From Pseudomonas putida S13.1.2 (lineage in GTDB: Bacteria > Pseudomonadota > Gammaproteobacteria > Pseudomonadales > Pseudomonadaceae): 64,000 nt of DNA. The position numbers and the translations under genes are program-made. This document shows, one piece after another, positions 17,331 through 26,282 of the stretch (the first letter of the stretch is position 1; each line of letters begins with the position of its first letter). The stretch is taken from assembly GCF_000498395.2 (NCBI RefSeq), contig NZ_CP010979.1, positions 5,428,501 to 5,492,500 of the forward strand, read 5' to 3'. The notes beneath the pieces were generated by a model, which saw only the letters and a list, made by a program, of their open reading frames with translations, had not been told where the DNA came from and searched no databases.

Positions 17331-18767
17331 TCAGTGGTCGTCACCTTCCTCGTCATCCCCACCCGCCACATTCATCCCCAGTTCCTTGATCTTGCGCGTC
17401 AGGGTGTTACGCCCCCAACCCAGCAACAGCGCCGCATCCCGGCGCCGTCCGGCGGTGTGCTTGAGCGCCGTCTCGATCATGATCCGTTCAAAACTCGGCA
17501 CCGCGCTGTCCAGCAGGTTCGACTGCCCGCGTGCCAGCGCCTGGTCGGCCCACTGGCGCAGGGCCTGCTCCCAGTTGGTGACCGGTGCGGCATCCTGTGG
17601 CAGGTTCAGCAGCTCGGGCGGCAGGTCGCCGATCAGCACCTCGCGGCTGGAGGCCATCACGGTGATCCAGCGGCAGGTGTTTTCCATCTGCCGCACGTTG
17701 CCCGGCCATGGCAGGTTGCGGATGAACTCTTCGGTTTCCGGCTTGAGGATCTTCGGCTCGACTGCCAGCTCTTGCGCGGCGCGGGCGAGGAAGTGGCGGG
17801 CGAGGGCAGGGATATCCTCGCGGCGGTCAGCCAGCCGCGGAATGTGGATGCGGATCACGTTCAGGCGGTGGAACAAGTCCTCGCGGAACTTGCCCGCCTG
17901 CACCAGCGACTCCAGGTTCTGGTGGGTCGCAGCAATGATGCGCACGTCGACCTTGACCGGCACATGGCCACCAACGCGGTAGAACTCGCCATCGGCCAGG
18001 ACCCGCAGCAGGCGGGTCTGGGTGTCGGCGGGCATGTCACCGATTTCGTCGAGGAACAAGGTGCCGCCATCGGCCTGTTCGAAGCGGCCCCGGCGCAGGT
18101 TGGCAGCACCGGTGAAAGCCCCTTTCTCATGGCCGAACAGCTCAGACTCCATCAGGTCCTTGGGGATGGCCGCCATGTTCAGGGCAATGAACGGCGACGC
18201 CGCACGCGGGCTATGACGGTGCAGGGCGTGGGCGACCAGCTCTTTACCGGTACCGGACTCGCCGTTGATCAGTACGGTGATGTTGGAATGGCTGAGGCGG
18301 CCGATGGCGCGGAACACCTCCTGCATGGCCGGGGCTTCACCAATGATCTCCGGGGTGCGTGCCAGGTTCTGTGGCACATCCAGGCCTTGCTGCTCCTGGG
18401 CGTGCTGGTTGGCGCGCTTTACCAGCGAGACGGCTTCGTCCACATCGAACGGCTTGGGCAGGTACTCGAAGGCACCGCCCTGGTACGACGCCACGGCGCT
18501 GTCGAGGTCGGAATGGGCGGTCATGATGATGACCGGCAGGCGCGGGTGGTGTTCGCGGATCTGTGCCAGCAGGTCGAGGCCACTGGCGCCCGGCATGCGG
18601 ATATCGGAAATGATCACGTCCGGCTGCTGGCGTGCCAGGCGGCCCATCACGCCATCTGCGCTGTCGAAGCTCTGGGTGGTCATGCCTTCTTGTTGCAGGG
18701 CTTTTTCCAGGACCCAGCGGATGGAGCGATCATCGTCGACGATCCATACGGTTTCACTTCGGCTCAT
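17331..18767 (-). CDS. ntrC: Nitrogen regulation response regulator NtrC (NR(I))
   Basis: 478 aa from ATG 18767 (an upstream open extension is not used). Sigma-54 activator that, once phosphorylated by NtrB under nitrogen limitation, turns on glnA and other nitrogen genes. Domains: receiver with phospho-acceptor D55 (VIISDIRMPG); AAA+ with Walker A GESGTGKE at 169-176, the sigma-54 contact loop GAFTGA at 216-221 and Walker B GTLFLDEIGD at 235-244; C-terminal Fis-type HTH (LKHTAGRRRDAALLLGWGRNTLTRKIKELG). Overlaps the ntrB stop by 4 nt (ATGA), so coupled translation. Confidence 0.98.
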   Translation of the reverse strand: MSRSETVWIVDDDRSIRWVLEKALQQEGMTTQSFDSADGVMGRLARQQPDVIISDIRMPGASGLDLLAQIREHHPRLPVIIMTAHSDLDSAVASYQGGAFEYLPKPFDVDEAVSLVKRANQHAQEQQGLDVPQNLARTPEIIGEAPAMQEVFRAIGRLSHSNITVLINGESGTGKELVAHALHRHSPRAASPFIALNMAAIPKDLMESELFGHEKGAFTGAANLRRGRFEQADGGTLFLDEIGDMPADTQTRLLRVLADGEFYRVGGHVPVKVDVRIIAATHQNLESLVQAGKFREDLFHRLNVIRIHIPRLADRREDIPALARHFLARAAQELAVEPKILKPETEEFIRNLPWPGNVRQMENTCRWITVMASSREVLIGDLPPELLNLPQDAAPVTNWEQALRQWADQALARGQSNLLDSAVPSFERIMIETALKHTAGRRRDAALLLGWGRNTLTRKIKELGMNVAGGDDEEGDDH

Positions 18768-19849
18768 GAGGCGGTGGCTCCTTGTTCCAGGGGCAGGTAG
18801 ATCGAGAAGGCGGTGTGGCCTGCGTGGCTTTCGCACTCGATCAGGCCCTGGTGCTGGCTGATGATGTTCTGGGTAATGGCCAGGCCAAGCCCGGTACCGT
18901 CCGGGCGGCCGCTGACCATGGGATAGAAGAGGGTGTCTTGCAGTTCCGGCGGAATACCCGGGCCGTTATCGATGATCTCCACCCGCGCGACCAGGCGATG
19001 GCGAACATGGCCGATGGTGAACTGGCGCAAGGCGCGGCTGCGCAGGGTGATGCGGCCCAGGCGCAGCTCGTTCTGCGAACTGATCGCCTGCATGGCGTTA
19101 CGCACGATGTTGAGCATGGCCTGGATCATCTGCTCGCGGTCGATCAGCACGTCCGGCAGGCTTGGGTCGTAATCGCGCACCAAAGTGATGCAACCCTGGC
19201 TTTCGGCGTCGACCAGGCTGCAGACCCGCTCCAGCACTTCGTGAATGTTGGTCATGGCCAGCGATGGCAGCTTGTTCGAACCGAGCATGCGGTCGACCAG
19301 GTTACGCAGGCGGTCGGCCTCTTCGATGATCACGTTGGTGTAATCGCGCAGGCCTTCTTCGGGTAACTCGCGGGCCAGCAGCTGGGCCGCGCCGCGAATG
19401 CCGCCGAGGGGGTTCTTGATTTCGTGGGCCAGGCCGCGCACCAGCATCTTGGTGGTTTCCTGTTTGCTCAGCTGGGCCTCTTCCTTGGTGATGCGCAGCA
19501 GCCGGTCGCGTGGGTGCACCTCCAGCAACAGCAGGGTCTGGCCCTGGTTCAAGATGGGCGTTACCGCGTAGTCGACGGTGATGGTCTGCCCGGTCAGCGA
19601 GGTGAGCTGCGCTTCGCGCTTGGTGAACGGGTGCGCCTGCTCCACCGCCTGGCGCAACGAGCTGAGCGCTTCGGTCGATTCGGTAAACAGCTCGCTGATG
19701 AACTGCCCATGGCTACGTTGACCACTGACGGCCAGTAGCATTTCCGCGGCCGGGTTCATGTACTCCAGGCGCAGCTCGGCGTTGAGCAGCAACGTGGCGG
19801 TGGTCAGGTTGTCCAGAAGCAGACGGTGCTGCGCATCGCTGATGGTCAT
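18764..19849 (-). CDS. ntrB: Nitrogen regulation sensor histidine kinase NtrB (NR(II))
   Basis: 361 aa from ATG 19849. Cytoplasmic PAS-containing kinase/phosphatase that sets NtrC phosphorylation in response to PII. PAS-like domain about residues 8-115, H-box RGLAHEIKNPLGGIRGAAQLL with phospho-acceptor H142, and ATPase motifs N (NIVRNAMQA), G1 (DNGPGIP) and G2 (GTGLGLAI). It is the middle gene of glnA-ntrB-ntrC, 355 bp downstream of glnA with the glnA terminator between, so it can be read from its own promoter or by readthrough. Confidence 0.97.
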   Translation of the reverse strand: MTISDAQHRLLLDNLTTATLLLNAELRLEYMNPAAEMLLAVSGQRSHGQFISELFTESTEALSSLRQAVEQAHPFTKREAQLTSLTGQTITVDYAVTPILNQGQTLLLLEVHPRDRLLRITKEEAQLSKQETTKMLVRGLAHEIKNPLGGIRGAAQLLARELPEEGLRDYTNVIIEEADRLRNLVDRMLGSNKLPSLAMTNIHEVLERVCSLVDAESQGCITLVRDYDPSLPDVLIDREQMIQAMLNIVRNAMQAISSQNELRLGRITLRSRALRQFTIGHVRHRLVARVEIIDNGPGIPPELQDTLFYPMVSGRPDGTGLGLAITQNIISQHQGLIECESHAGHTAFSIYLPLEQGATAS

Positions 19850-20144
19850 AAGGCGTCGTTGACCTCTTTTGGCGCTTGCCTGGCACTTCTTTGGCCAGGG
19901 CCGGGCTCGGGGTGCATCTGCTGATGCCAGTCTCTCCACAGAAAAATGCAAGAAACAAACCAAAGCTCCGAAAAGAAGCGGGATTTGCCGATAAAGGCCT
20001 GGATCTGCGCAAATTCGGATCAGAAAGTCTTGATGAAACGTTTAATGTGAACCAGATTGGGGAGCAAATCGGGGCACTGCACTCAATCTTGCACCAAGAT
20101 AGAGCATAGCGTGGGTGGCGAGGGTTCTGCGTGGGGCGCAAACG
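19850..20144. other. glnA-ntrB intergenic region
   Basis: About 295 bp. No credible gene. Contains TGCAC/GGTGCA-like half-sites around 20080-20096 (minus strand TTGGTGCAAGATTGAGTGCA) that might be weak NtrC contacts. Part of the strand is AT-rich (19935-20045). A plus-strand 77-codon open frame here resembles nothing known to me. Confidence 0.5.
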
Positions 20145-20172
20145 AAAACGGCCTCCCGGGGGAGGCCGTCTT
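20145..20172 (-). terminator. Terminator of glnA
   Basis: Stem ACGGCCTCCC/GGGAGGCCGT followed on the minus strand by TTTTCGTTT, 33 nt after the glnA stop. Confidence 0.85.
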
Positions 20173-20204
20173 GATCATTTCACCGGCGCGAGGCGCCGAT
20201 CAGA

Positions 20205-21611
20205 TCAGCAGCTGTAGTACAGCTCGTATTCCAGCGGGTGCACGAAGGTGCGGACCTTGATCTCTTCTTCGCTCTTCAGCTCGATGAAGGCATCGATGAA
20301 GTCGTCGGAGAACACGCCGCCCTTGGTCAGGAACGCACGGCCTTTGTCCAGCTCTTCCAGGGCTTCTTTCAGGCTGCCGCATACTTGCGGAATGTCCTTG
20401 GCCTCTTCTGGTGGCAGGTCGTACAGGTTCTTGTCGGCAGCGTCGCCTGGGTGGATCTTGTTCTGGATGCCGTCCAGGCCAGCCATCAGCAGGGCCGCGA
20501 AGGCCAGGTACGGGTTGGCCGATGGGTCCGGGAAGCGTGCTTCAATACGGCGGGCTTTCGGGCTGCCGACGTAAGGAATACGGATCGAGGCGGAACGGTT
20601 GCGAGCCGAGTAGGCCAGCATTACCGGGGCTTCGAAGCCTGGGACCAGACGCTTGTAGGAGTTGGTCGACGGGTTGGTGAAGCCGTTCAGGGCCTTACCG
20701 TGCTTGATGATACCGCCGATGAAGTACAGGGCAGTGTCGGACAGGCCGGCATAGCCTTCACCCGAGAAGGTGTTCTTGCCGTCTTTCCAGATCGACATGT
20801 GCACGTGCATGCCCGAGCCGTTGTCGCCGTACAGTGGCTTCGGCATGAAGGTGGCGGTACGGCCGTAAGCGTCGGCAACGTTGTGCACGACGTATTTCAG
20901 GGCCTGTACTTCGTCAGCCTTTTTCACCAAGGTGTTGAACTTGACGCCGATTTCGTTCTGGCCGGCAGTCGCCACTTCGTGGTGGTGAACTTCAACGGTC
21001 TGGCCCATTTCTTCCAGCGCGTTGCACATGGCAGTACGGATTTCGTGGTCGTGGTCAAACGGCGGAACCGGGAAGTAGCCGCCTTTCACGCCTGGACGGT
21101 GGCCTTTGTTGCCGCCTTCCACGTCAGCGCCGGTCATCCACGAGCCTTGCTCGGAGAAGATCTTGAACATCGAACCGGAGATGTCCGAGTGGAACTTCAC
21201 TTCGTCGAAGATGAAGAACTCTGGCTCCGGGCCTGCGAATACGGTGTCACCGATGCCGGTGCTCTTCAGGTACTCTTCGGCGCGTTTGGCGATCGCACGT
21301 GGGTCGCGATCGTAGCCCTGCATGCTCGACGGGTCGACGATGTCGCAGGTGATGATCAGGGTAGGTTCTTCGGTGAACGGGTCCAGCACGGCGGTATCGT
21401 CAACCGGCATCAGGATCATGTCGGAAGCTTCGATGCCTTTCCAGCCAGCGATGGAGGAGCCGTCGAACATCTTGCCCACTTCGAAGAAGTCTTCGTCCAG
21501 CGCATCACGCGACGGCATGGTCACGTGGTGTTGAATGCCTTTGGTGTCCGTGAAACGCAGATCAATCCACTTGACGTCATGATCTTTGATGAGTTGAACC
21601 GACTTCGACAT
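20205..21611 (-). CDS. glnA: Glutamine synthetase, type I
   Basis: 468 aa, the standard GSI-beta length. ATP-dependent assembly of glutamine from glutamate and ammonium; cytoplasmic dodecamer. Motifs: FDGSSIAGWKGIEASDM near 50, NGSGMHVHMSIW near 265, KNRSASIRIPY-like segment RNRSASIRIPYV near 340, and the adenylylation loop with Y397 in NLYDLPPEE, so it should be controlled by GlnE. Upstream are a sigma-54 promoter and an NtrC-like palindrome, and downstream ntrBC, giving a feedback circuit. Confidence 0.98.
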   Translation of the reverse strand: MSKSVQLIKDHDVKWIDLRFTDTKGIQHHVTMPSRDALDEDFFEVGKMFDGSSIAGWKGIEASDMILMPVDDTAVLDPFTEEPTLIITCDIVDPSSMQGYDRDPRAIAKRAEEYLKSTGIGDTVFAGPEPEFFIFDEVKFHSDISGSMFKIFSEQGSWMTGADVEGGNKGHRPGVKGGYFPVPPFDHDHEIRTAMCNALEEMGQTVEVHHHEVATAGQNEIGVKFNTLVKKADEVQALKYVVHNVADAYGRTATFMPKPLYGDNGSGMHVHMSIWKDGKNTFSGEGYAGLSDTALYFIGGIIKHGKALNGFTNPSTNSYKRLVPGFEAPVMLAYSARNRSASIRIPYVGSPKARRIEARFPDPSANPYLAFAALLMAGLDGIQNKIHPGDAADKNLYDLPPEEAKDIPQVCGSLKEALEELDKGRAFLTKGGVFSDDFIDAFIELKSEEEIKVRTFVHPLEYELYYSC

Positions 21612-21710
21612 GTTGTCCTCCGGATGGTCTAGAGCGCGGTGGGCCGCTGCCCTGGAAAAAGGGTGTTGCCGGGCGCGGATAGTCGGCCAAGCTTACCTGC
21701 CTCACAAGGG

Positions 21711-21726
21711 AGCAAATTGCATGCCA
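21711..21726 (-). promoter_or_regulatory. Sigma-54 promoter of glnA
   Basis: On the minus strand TGGCATG-CAAT-TTGCT: the -24 GG and -12 GC are spaced exactly as required (consensus TGGCACG-N4-TTGC). It lies 100 bp upstream of the glnA start, consistent with NtrC-activated expression. Confidence 0.82.
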
Positions 21727-21829
21727 GTGCCCGAAAATGGCGAGGGTGGGATAAAAGCAGGCGTTTGCGGGCATTTGGCGGCGGGTCGAGGGCGAAAAAC
21801 GCACCCTTAAGATGCGGTTTCTGAGTGTT

Positions 21830-21848
21830 GCGCACTATTATGGTGCGC
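21830..21848. promoter_or_regulatory. NtrC-type enhancer site
   Basis: Palindrome GCGCAC-N7-GTGCGC with the inner ATGGTGC typical of NtrC boxes, about 105 bp upstream of the -24 element, the normal enhancer position for sigma-54 activators. Confidence 0.7.
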
Positions 21849-21873
21849 GGCGTGAATCGTGTGCCTTCTTCGA

Positions 21874-21969
21874 GGGCCTCTTCGCGGGTAAACCCGCTCC
21901 CACCGGGACCGCACGGATTTGGAAGACTGTGCAAACCCCTGTAGGAGCGGGTTTACCCGCGAAAGGGCC
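21874..21969. repeat. REP pair (family A, inverted)
   Basis: Inverted copies of GGAGCGGGTTTACCCGCGAA, here with a TTTA centre instead of CTTG, between the glnA regulatory region and thiI. Confidence 0.88.
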
Positions 21970-22052
21970 GGAACAGGCGCCACAAAACCCCAGCCTTGCA
22001 TTTATCTCAAAGCTTCTGATCAAAAGTTGGTCAAATCCTGAGCAGTTTCCGC

Positions 22053-22058
22053 TATAAT
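22053..22058 (+). promoter_or_regulatory. Likely -10 box of thiI
   Basis: Perfect TATAAT 45 bp before the thiI start. No good -35 at 17 bp; TTGGTC at 22027 is 20 bp upstream. Confidence 0.45.
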
Positions 22059-22102
22059 TCGCGCCCCACATTTTCGGCAGGCCCTGCGCGCGCTGTTAAC
22101 CA

Positions 22103-23557
22103 ATGAAACTTATCGTCAAAGTCTTCCCAGAAATCACCATCAAGAGCCGGCCGGTGCGCAAGCGCTTCATCCGCCAGCTCGCCAAGAACATCCGCAACGT
22201 GCTCAAGGACCTCGATCCTGAGCTCGCGGTCGATGGTGTCTGGGACAATCTCGAAGTGGTTACCCGCATCGAGGACGAAAAGGTCCAGCGCGAGATCATC
22301 GAACGCCTCACCTGCACACCGGGTATCACCCACTTCCTGCAGGTTGAGGAATACCCGCTGGGTGACTTCGACGACATCGTTGCCAAGTGCAAGCAGCACT
22401 TCGGCCACCTGCTGGCCGGCAAGCATTTTGCCGTGCGCTGCAAGCGCGGCGGCCACCATGACTTCACCTCGATGGACGTCGACCGTTACGTCGGCAGCCA
22501 GCTGCGCCAACAGTGTGGCGCGGCCGGCATCGAGCTGAAAAAGCCTGAAGTGCTGGTACGCATCGAAATCCGCAACCAGCGCCTGTACGTCATCCACAAC
22601 CAGCACCAGGGCATCGGCGGCTACCCGCTGGGCGCCCTGGAGCAGACCCTGGTGCTGATGTCCGGTGGCTTCGACTCCACCGTGGCGGCCTACCAGATGA
22701 TGCGCCGTGGCCTGATGACCCACTTCTGCTTCTTCAACCTCGGCGGCCGTGCCCACGAGCTGGGCGTGATGGAAGTCGCCCACTACCTGTGGAAAAAGTA
22801 CGGCAGCAGCCAGCGCGTGCTGTTCATCAGCGTGCCGTTCGAAGAAGTGGTCGGCGAGATCCTCAACAAGGTCGACAACAGCTACATGGGCGTGACCCTC
22901 AAGCGCATGATGCTGCGCGGTGCCGCGCACATGGCTGACCGCCTGGACATCGAAGCCCTGGTAACTGGCGAGGCCATTTCCCAGGTGTCCAGCCAGACCC
23001 TGCCGAACCTGTCGATCATCGACTCGGCCACCGACAAACTGGTGCTGCGCCCTTTGCTGGCCAGCCACAAGCAGGACATCATCGACCAGGCCAACGAAAT
23101 CGGCACCGCCGACTTCGCCAAGCACATGCCGGAATACTGCGGCGTGATTTCGGTAAACCCGACCACTCACGCCAAGCGCCACCGCATGGAGCATGAAGAA
23201 AAGCAGTTCGACATGGCCGTGCTGGAGCGCGCCCTGGAGCGCGCCAAGCTGATCTCCATCGACCATGTGATCGACGAGCTGGGCAAGGATGTCGAAATCG
23301 AGGAAGTGGCCGAGGCACTCTCGGGCCAGATCGTCATCGACATTCGTCACCCCGATGCCCAGGAAGACGAACCCCTGGTGCTGGAAGGTATCGAAGTCCA
23401 GGCCATGCCGTTCTATGCCATCAACAGCAAGTTCAAGCATCTGGACCCGACGCGCCAGTACTTGCTGTATTGCGACAAGGGTGTGATGAGCCGTTTGCAC
23501 GCACACCATCTGCTCAGTGAGGGACATGCCAATGTGCGTGTTTATCGTCCGACATAA
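22103..23557 (+). CDS. thiI: tRNA 4-thiouridine synthetase / thiamine thiazole sulfur carrier enzyme
   Basis: 484 aa. Makes s4U8 in tRNA and supplies sulfur for thiazole synthesis. Domains: ferredoxin-like/THUMP (about 1-165), PP-loop adenylation domain with SGGFDS at 187-192, and C-terminal rhodanese domain with active Cys C457 in LLYCDKGVMS. The partner Cys lies in MPEYCGVISVNP. The long form with the rhodanese extension is the one competent for sulfur transfer. Faces away from glnA; typA follows after 128 bp. Confidence 0.97.
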   Translation: MKLIVKVFPEITIKSRPVRKRFIRQLAKNIRNVLKDLDPELAVDGVWDNLEVVTRIEDEKVQREIIERLTCTPGITHFLQVEEYPLGDFDDIVAKCKQHFGHLLAGKHFAVRCKRGGHHDFTSMDVDRYVGSQLRQQCGAAGIELKKPEVLVRIEIRNQRLYVIHNQHQGIGGYPLGALEQTLVLMSGGFDSTVAAYQMMRRGLMTHFCFFNLGGRAHELGVMEVAHYLWKKYGSSQRVLFISVPFEEVVGEILNKVDNSYMGVTLKRMMLRGAAHMADRLDIEALVTGEAISQVSSQTLPNLSIIDSATDKLVLRPLLASHKQDIIDQANEIGTADFAKHMPEYCGVISVNPTTHAKRHRMEHEEKQFDMAVLERALERAKLISIDHVIDELGKDVEIEEVAEALSGQIVIDIRHPDAQEDEPLVLEGIEVQAMPFYAINSKFKHLDPTRQYLLYCDKGVMSRLHAHHLLSEGHANVRVYRPT

Positions 23558-23685
23558 GACGCCGGGGCTGTATGGCGGCAGTATCCGCCATCGCCCTCCC
23601 GACCGCCGGGCCCGCTGAGCCTTAAACAGTACATATTGGCCGCCTACACTGGGCGGCAACCGAATCCTCTGATCGAGATACACTT

Positions 23686-25509
23686 GTGATCGAAAATCTG
23701 CGTAACATCGCCATCATCGCCCACGTTGACCATGGTAAAACCACCCTGGTCGACAAACTCCTGCGTCAGTCCGGCACTCTGGAGCGTAACGAGCTCAACG
23801 ACGAGCGCGTCATGGACTCCAACGACCAGGAAAAAGAGCGCGGTATTACCATTCTGGCGAAAAACACCGCCATCAACTGGAACGGCTACCACATCAACAT
23901 CGTCGACACCCCCGGCCACGCCGACTTCGGTGGCGAGGTTGAGCGTGTAATGTCGATGGTTGACTCCGTGCTGCTGCTGGTCGACGCTCAAGACGGCCCT
24001 ATGCCGCAAACCCGCTTCGTGACCAAGAAGGCCTTCGAAGCCGGCCTGAAGCCAATCGTCGTGATCAACAAGGTTGACCGCCCGGGCGCGCGTCCTGACT
24101 GGGTTCTGGACCAGATCTTCGACCTGTTCGACAACCTCGGCGCTACCGACGAGCAGCTGGACTTCAAAGTGGTCTACGCCTCGGCCCTGAACGGCATTGC
24201 CGGTCTGGACCACACCGAAATGGGCGAAGACATGACTGCCCTGTACCAGGCTGTCATCGACCACGTTCCAGCGCCAGCTGTTGACCGTGACGGCCCGTTC
24301 CAGATGCAGATCTCTGCACTGGACTACAACAGCTTCCTGGGTGTTATCGGCGTTGGCCGTATTGCCCGTGGTCGCATCAAGCCGAACACCCCGGTTGTTG
24401 CCATCGACGCTGACGGCAAGAAGCGTAACGGCCGTATCCTCAAGCTGATGGGCCACCACGGCCTGCACCGCGTCGACGTCGAAGAAGCCCAGGCTGGCGA
24501 CATCGTCTGCATCAGCGGTTTCGACGAGCTGTTCATCTCCGACACCCTGTGCGACCCGACTGCCGTTGAGGCGATGAAGCCGCTGACCGTTGACGAGCCT
24601 ACCGTTTCGATGACCTTCCAGGTCAACGACTCGCCGTTCTGCGGCAAGGAAGGCAAGTTCGTCACCAGCCGTAACATCAAGGACCGTCTGGACAAAGAGC
24701 TGCTGTACAACGTAGCCCTGCGCGTTGAAGAAACCGATTCCCCAGACAAGTTCAAGGTCTCGGGCCGTGGCGAGCTGCACCTGTCGGTACTGATCGAAAC
24801 CATGCGTCGCGAAGGCTTCGAGCTGGCCCTGGGCCGCCCGGAAGTAATCATTCGCGAAGTAGACGGCGTCAAGCAAGAGCCGTTCGAAAACGTCACCATC
24901 GACATCCCTGAAGAATCCCAGGGCAAGGTGATGGAAGAAATGGGTCTGCGTAAAGGCGACCTGACCAACATGGTCCCGGATGGCAAGGGCCGTGTACGCC
25001 TGGAATACAACATCCCGGCCCGTGGTCTGATCGGTTTCCGTAACCAGTTCCTGACCCTGACCAACGGTGCAGGCATCCTGACCTCGATCTTCGACCGCTA
25101 CGACGCGGTGAAGTCCGGTCACATGTCCGGCCGTCAGAACGGCGTACTGGTTTCGGTCGAAACCGGCAAGGCGCTGACCTACTCGCTGGAAACCCTGCAG
25201 GCGCGTGGCAAGCTGTTTGTCGAGCACGGTCAGGAGATCTACAACGGTCAGATCATCGGCCAGAACAGCCGCGACAACGACCTGGGCGTCAACCCTACCA
25301 AGGGCAAGAAGCTCGACAACATGCGTGCTTCGGGTAAAGACGAAGTCATCGCCCTGGTTCCGCCTGTTCGCTTCACCCTGGAACAGGCTCTGGAATACAT
25401 CCAGGAAGACGAGCTGTGCGAAGTAACGCCGAAGTCCATCCGTCTTCGCAAGAAGATCCTGGACGAAAGCGAGCGTACCCGCGCTGCCAAGAAAGCCAAA
25501 AACAGCTGA
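23686..25509 (+). CDS. typA: Ribosome-associated translational GTPase TypA/BipA
   Basis: 607 aa. EF-G-like GTPase acting on ribosome assembly and stress responses. G motifs: AHVDHGKTTLV (residues ~13-23), RGITI, DTPGHADFGGEVERV, NKVDRPGARPDWV; then domain II, EF-G-like III and V, and a BipA-specific C-terminal domain. Starts with GTG at 23686; MIENLRNIAIIAHVDHGKTTL is the expected N-terminus. Strong terminator 18 bp after the stop. Confidence 0.97.
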   Translation: MIENLRNIAIIAHVDHGKTTLVDKLLRQSGTLERNELNDERVMDSNDQEKERGITILAKNTAINWNGYHINIVDTPGHADFGGEVERVMSMVDSVLLLVDAQDGPMPQTRFVTKKAFEAGLKPIVVINKVDRPGARPDWVLDQIFDLFDNLGATDEQLDFKVVYASALNGIAGLDHTEMGEDMTALYQAVIDHVPAPAVDRDGPFQMQISALDYNSFLGVIGVGRIARGRIKPNTPVVAIDADGKKRNGRILKLMGHHGLHRVDVEEAQAGDIVCISGFDELFISDTLCDPTAVEAMKPLTVDEPTVSMTFQVNDSPFCGKEGKFVTSRNIKDRLDKELLYNVALRVEETDSPDKFKVSGRGELHLSVLIETMRREGFELALGRPEVIIREVDGVKQEPFENVTIDIPEESQGKVMEEMGLRKGDLTNMVPDGKGRVRLEYNIPARGLIGFRNQFLTLTNGAGILTSIFDRYDAVKSGHMSGRQNGVLVSVETGKALTYSLETLQARGKLFVEHGQEIYNGQIIGQNSRDNDLGVNPTKGKKLDNMRASGKDEVIALVPPVRFTLEQALEYIQEDELCEVTPKSIRLRKKILDESERTRAAKKAKNS

Positions 25510-25527
25510 GTTAGCTTTGGCTGAATG

Positions 25528-25564
25528 AAAACGCCCCCGGTCGAAAGGCCGGGGGCGTTTTTTT
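25528..25564 (+). terminator. Rho-independent terminator of typA
   Basis: Stem AACGCCCCCGG/CCGGGGGCGTT with a run of seven T. Confidence 0.93.
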
Positions 25565-25584
25565 ATGCCTTCAGGATTTGCGTT

Positions 25585-25679
25585 GGCCCCTTCGCGGGCT
25601 TGCCCGCTCCCACAGGATCTTCACCACATTCAGAACCTGTGCAGCACCTGTGGGAGCGGGCAAGCCCGCGAAGAGGCCC
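25585..25679. repeat. REP pair (family A, inverted)
   Basis: Inverted copies of CTGTGGGAGCGGGCAAGCCCGCGAAGAGGCC between convergent typA and the YkgJ-like gene. Confidence 0.9.
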
Positions 25680-25693
25680 TTGAAGGCTGACGG

Positions 25694-26098
25694 TCAGCGC
25701 CCGACCACCTTGGGCTTATAGGCGCAATACCCCGGCCGCGGCCCGACCTTGGGGTGGTTGCGGCAGGTATCCGGGCGCTTGTCATAAATGGTGCATAGCC
25801 GGCTTTTACGATCCAGGTACATGCAGTCATCATTGCTCATCCGGGTCAGGGTGAAGATCCCCGACTTCTGGTTGAAGCGCTCGATGATGCCGTCCTTCTG
25901 CAGGCGTTTGGCCACGTTTTTCGGTGGTTCGTCTTTCTCGAACTCGTCCACCACGCCGATACGGATCAGATCCTTGATCTTCACCTCCACCGGCAGGGTG
26001 CAGCAGGTCGAATGGCAGCCATGGCACATGTTGCTGGTATAGCGCTGCCAGGTCTCCAGGCGGTCGACTTCGGCCGCGGCGATCAGGGTCGTTTTCAT
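25694..26098 (-). CDS. YkgJ-family cysteine-cluster protein
   Basis: 134 aa from ATG 26098. Cysteine-rich: CHGCHSTCC near residues 24-32, then C at the CMYLD, CTIYDKRPDTC and YCAY positions, the pattern of the CxxCxxxCC putative zinc/iron-chelating family. The biochemical role of the family is not established. The frame is open upstream to 26206, but the MKTTLIAAAEVDRLETWQRY start gives a compact protein. Divergent from glgP. Confidence 0.85.
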   Translation of the reverse strand: MKTTLIAAAEVDRLETWQRYTSNMCHGCHSTCCTLPVEVKIKDLIRIGVVDEFEKDEPPKNVAKRLQKDGIIERFNQKSGIFTLTRMSNDDCMYLDRKSRLCTIYDKRPDTCRNHPKVGPRPGYCAYKPKVVGR

Positions 26099-26282
26099 CT
26101 TTATAGGGTGGATCACGGTCTTGGGGCGCGCGATCATACCGGAATTGTTCAATTTATGAACAACCTTTTGCCGGATTGGCAAAGTGGGCATGAAAACTGC
26201 GAACACTAACTGTCACTCCCTGTCGAAGGGGCTAGTCTCATCAATCTCCCTCCGCTTTCGTCAACTTGCCAGAGGATGCCGC

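Larger units (their letters stand above)
21612..22102. other. glnA-thiI divergent intergenic region
   Basis: 491 bp containing the sigma-54 promoter and NtrC site of glnA, one REP pair (21874-21969), and the thiI -10 box. No open frame here looks like a gene. Confidence 0.7.

Noticed and set aside
19876..20109. 77-codon plus-strand open frame between ntrB and glnA
   Set aside because: No ribosome site or family resemblance; opposite strand to the operon.
22052..23683. 543-codon open frame antisense to thiI
   Set aside because: Shadow frame with no domain; thiI is unambiguous.
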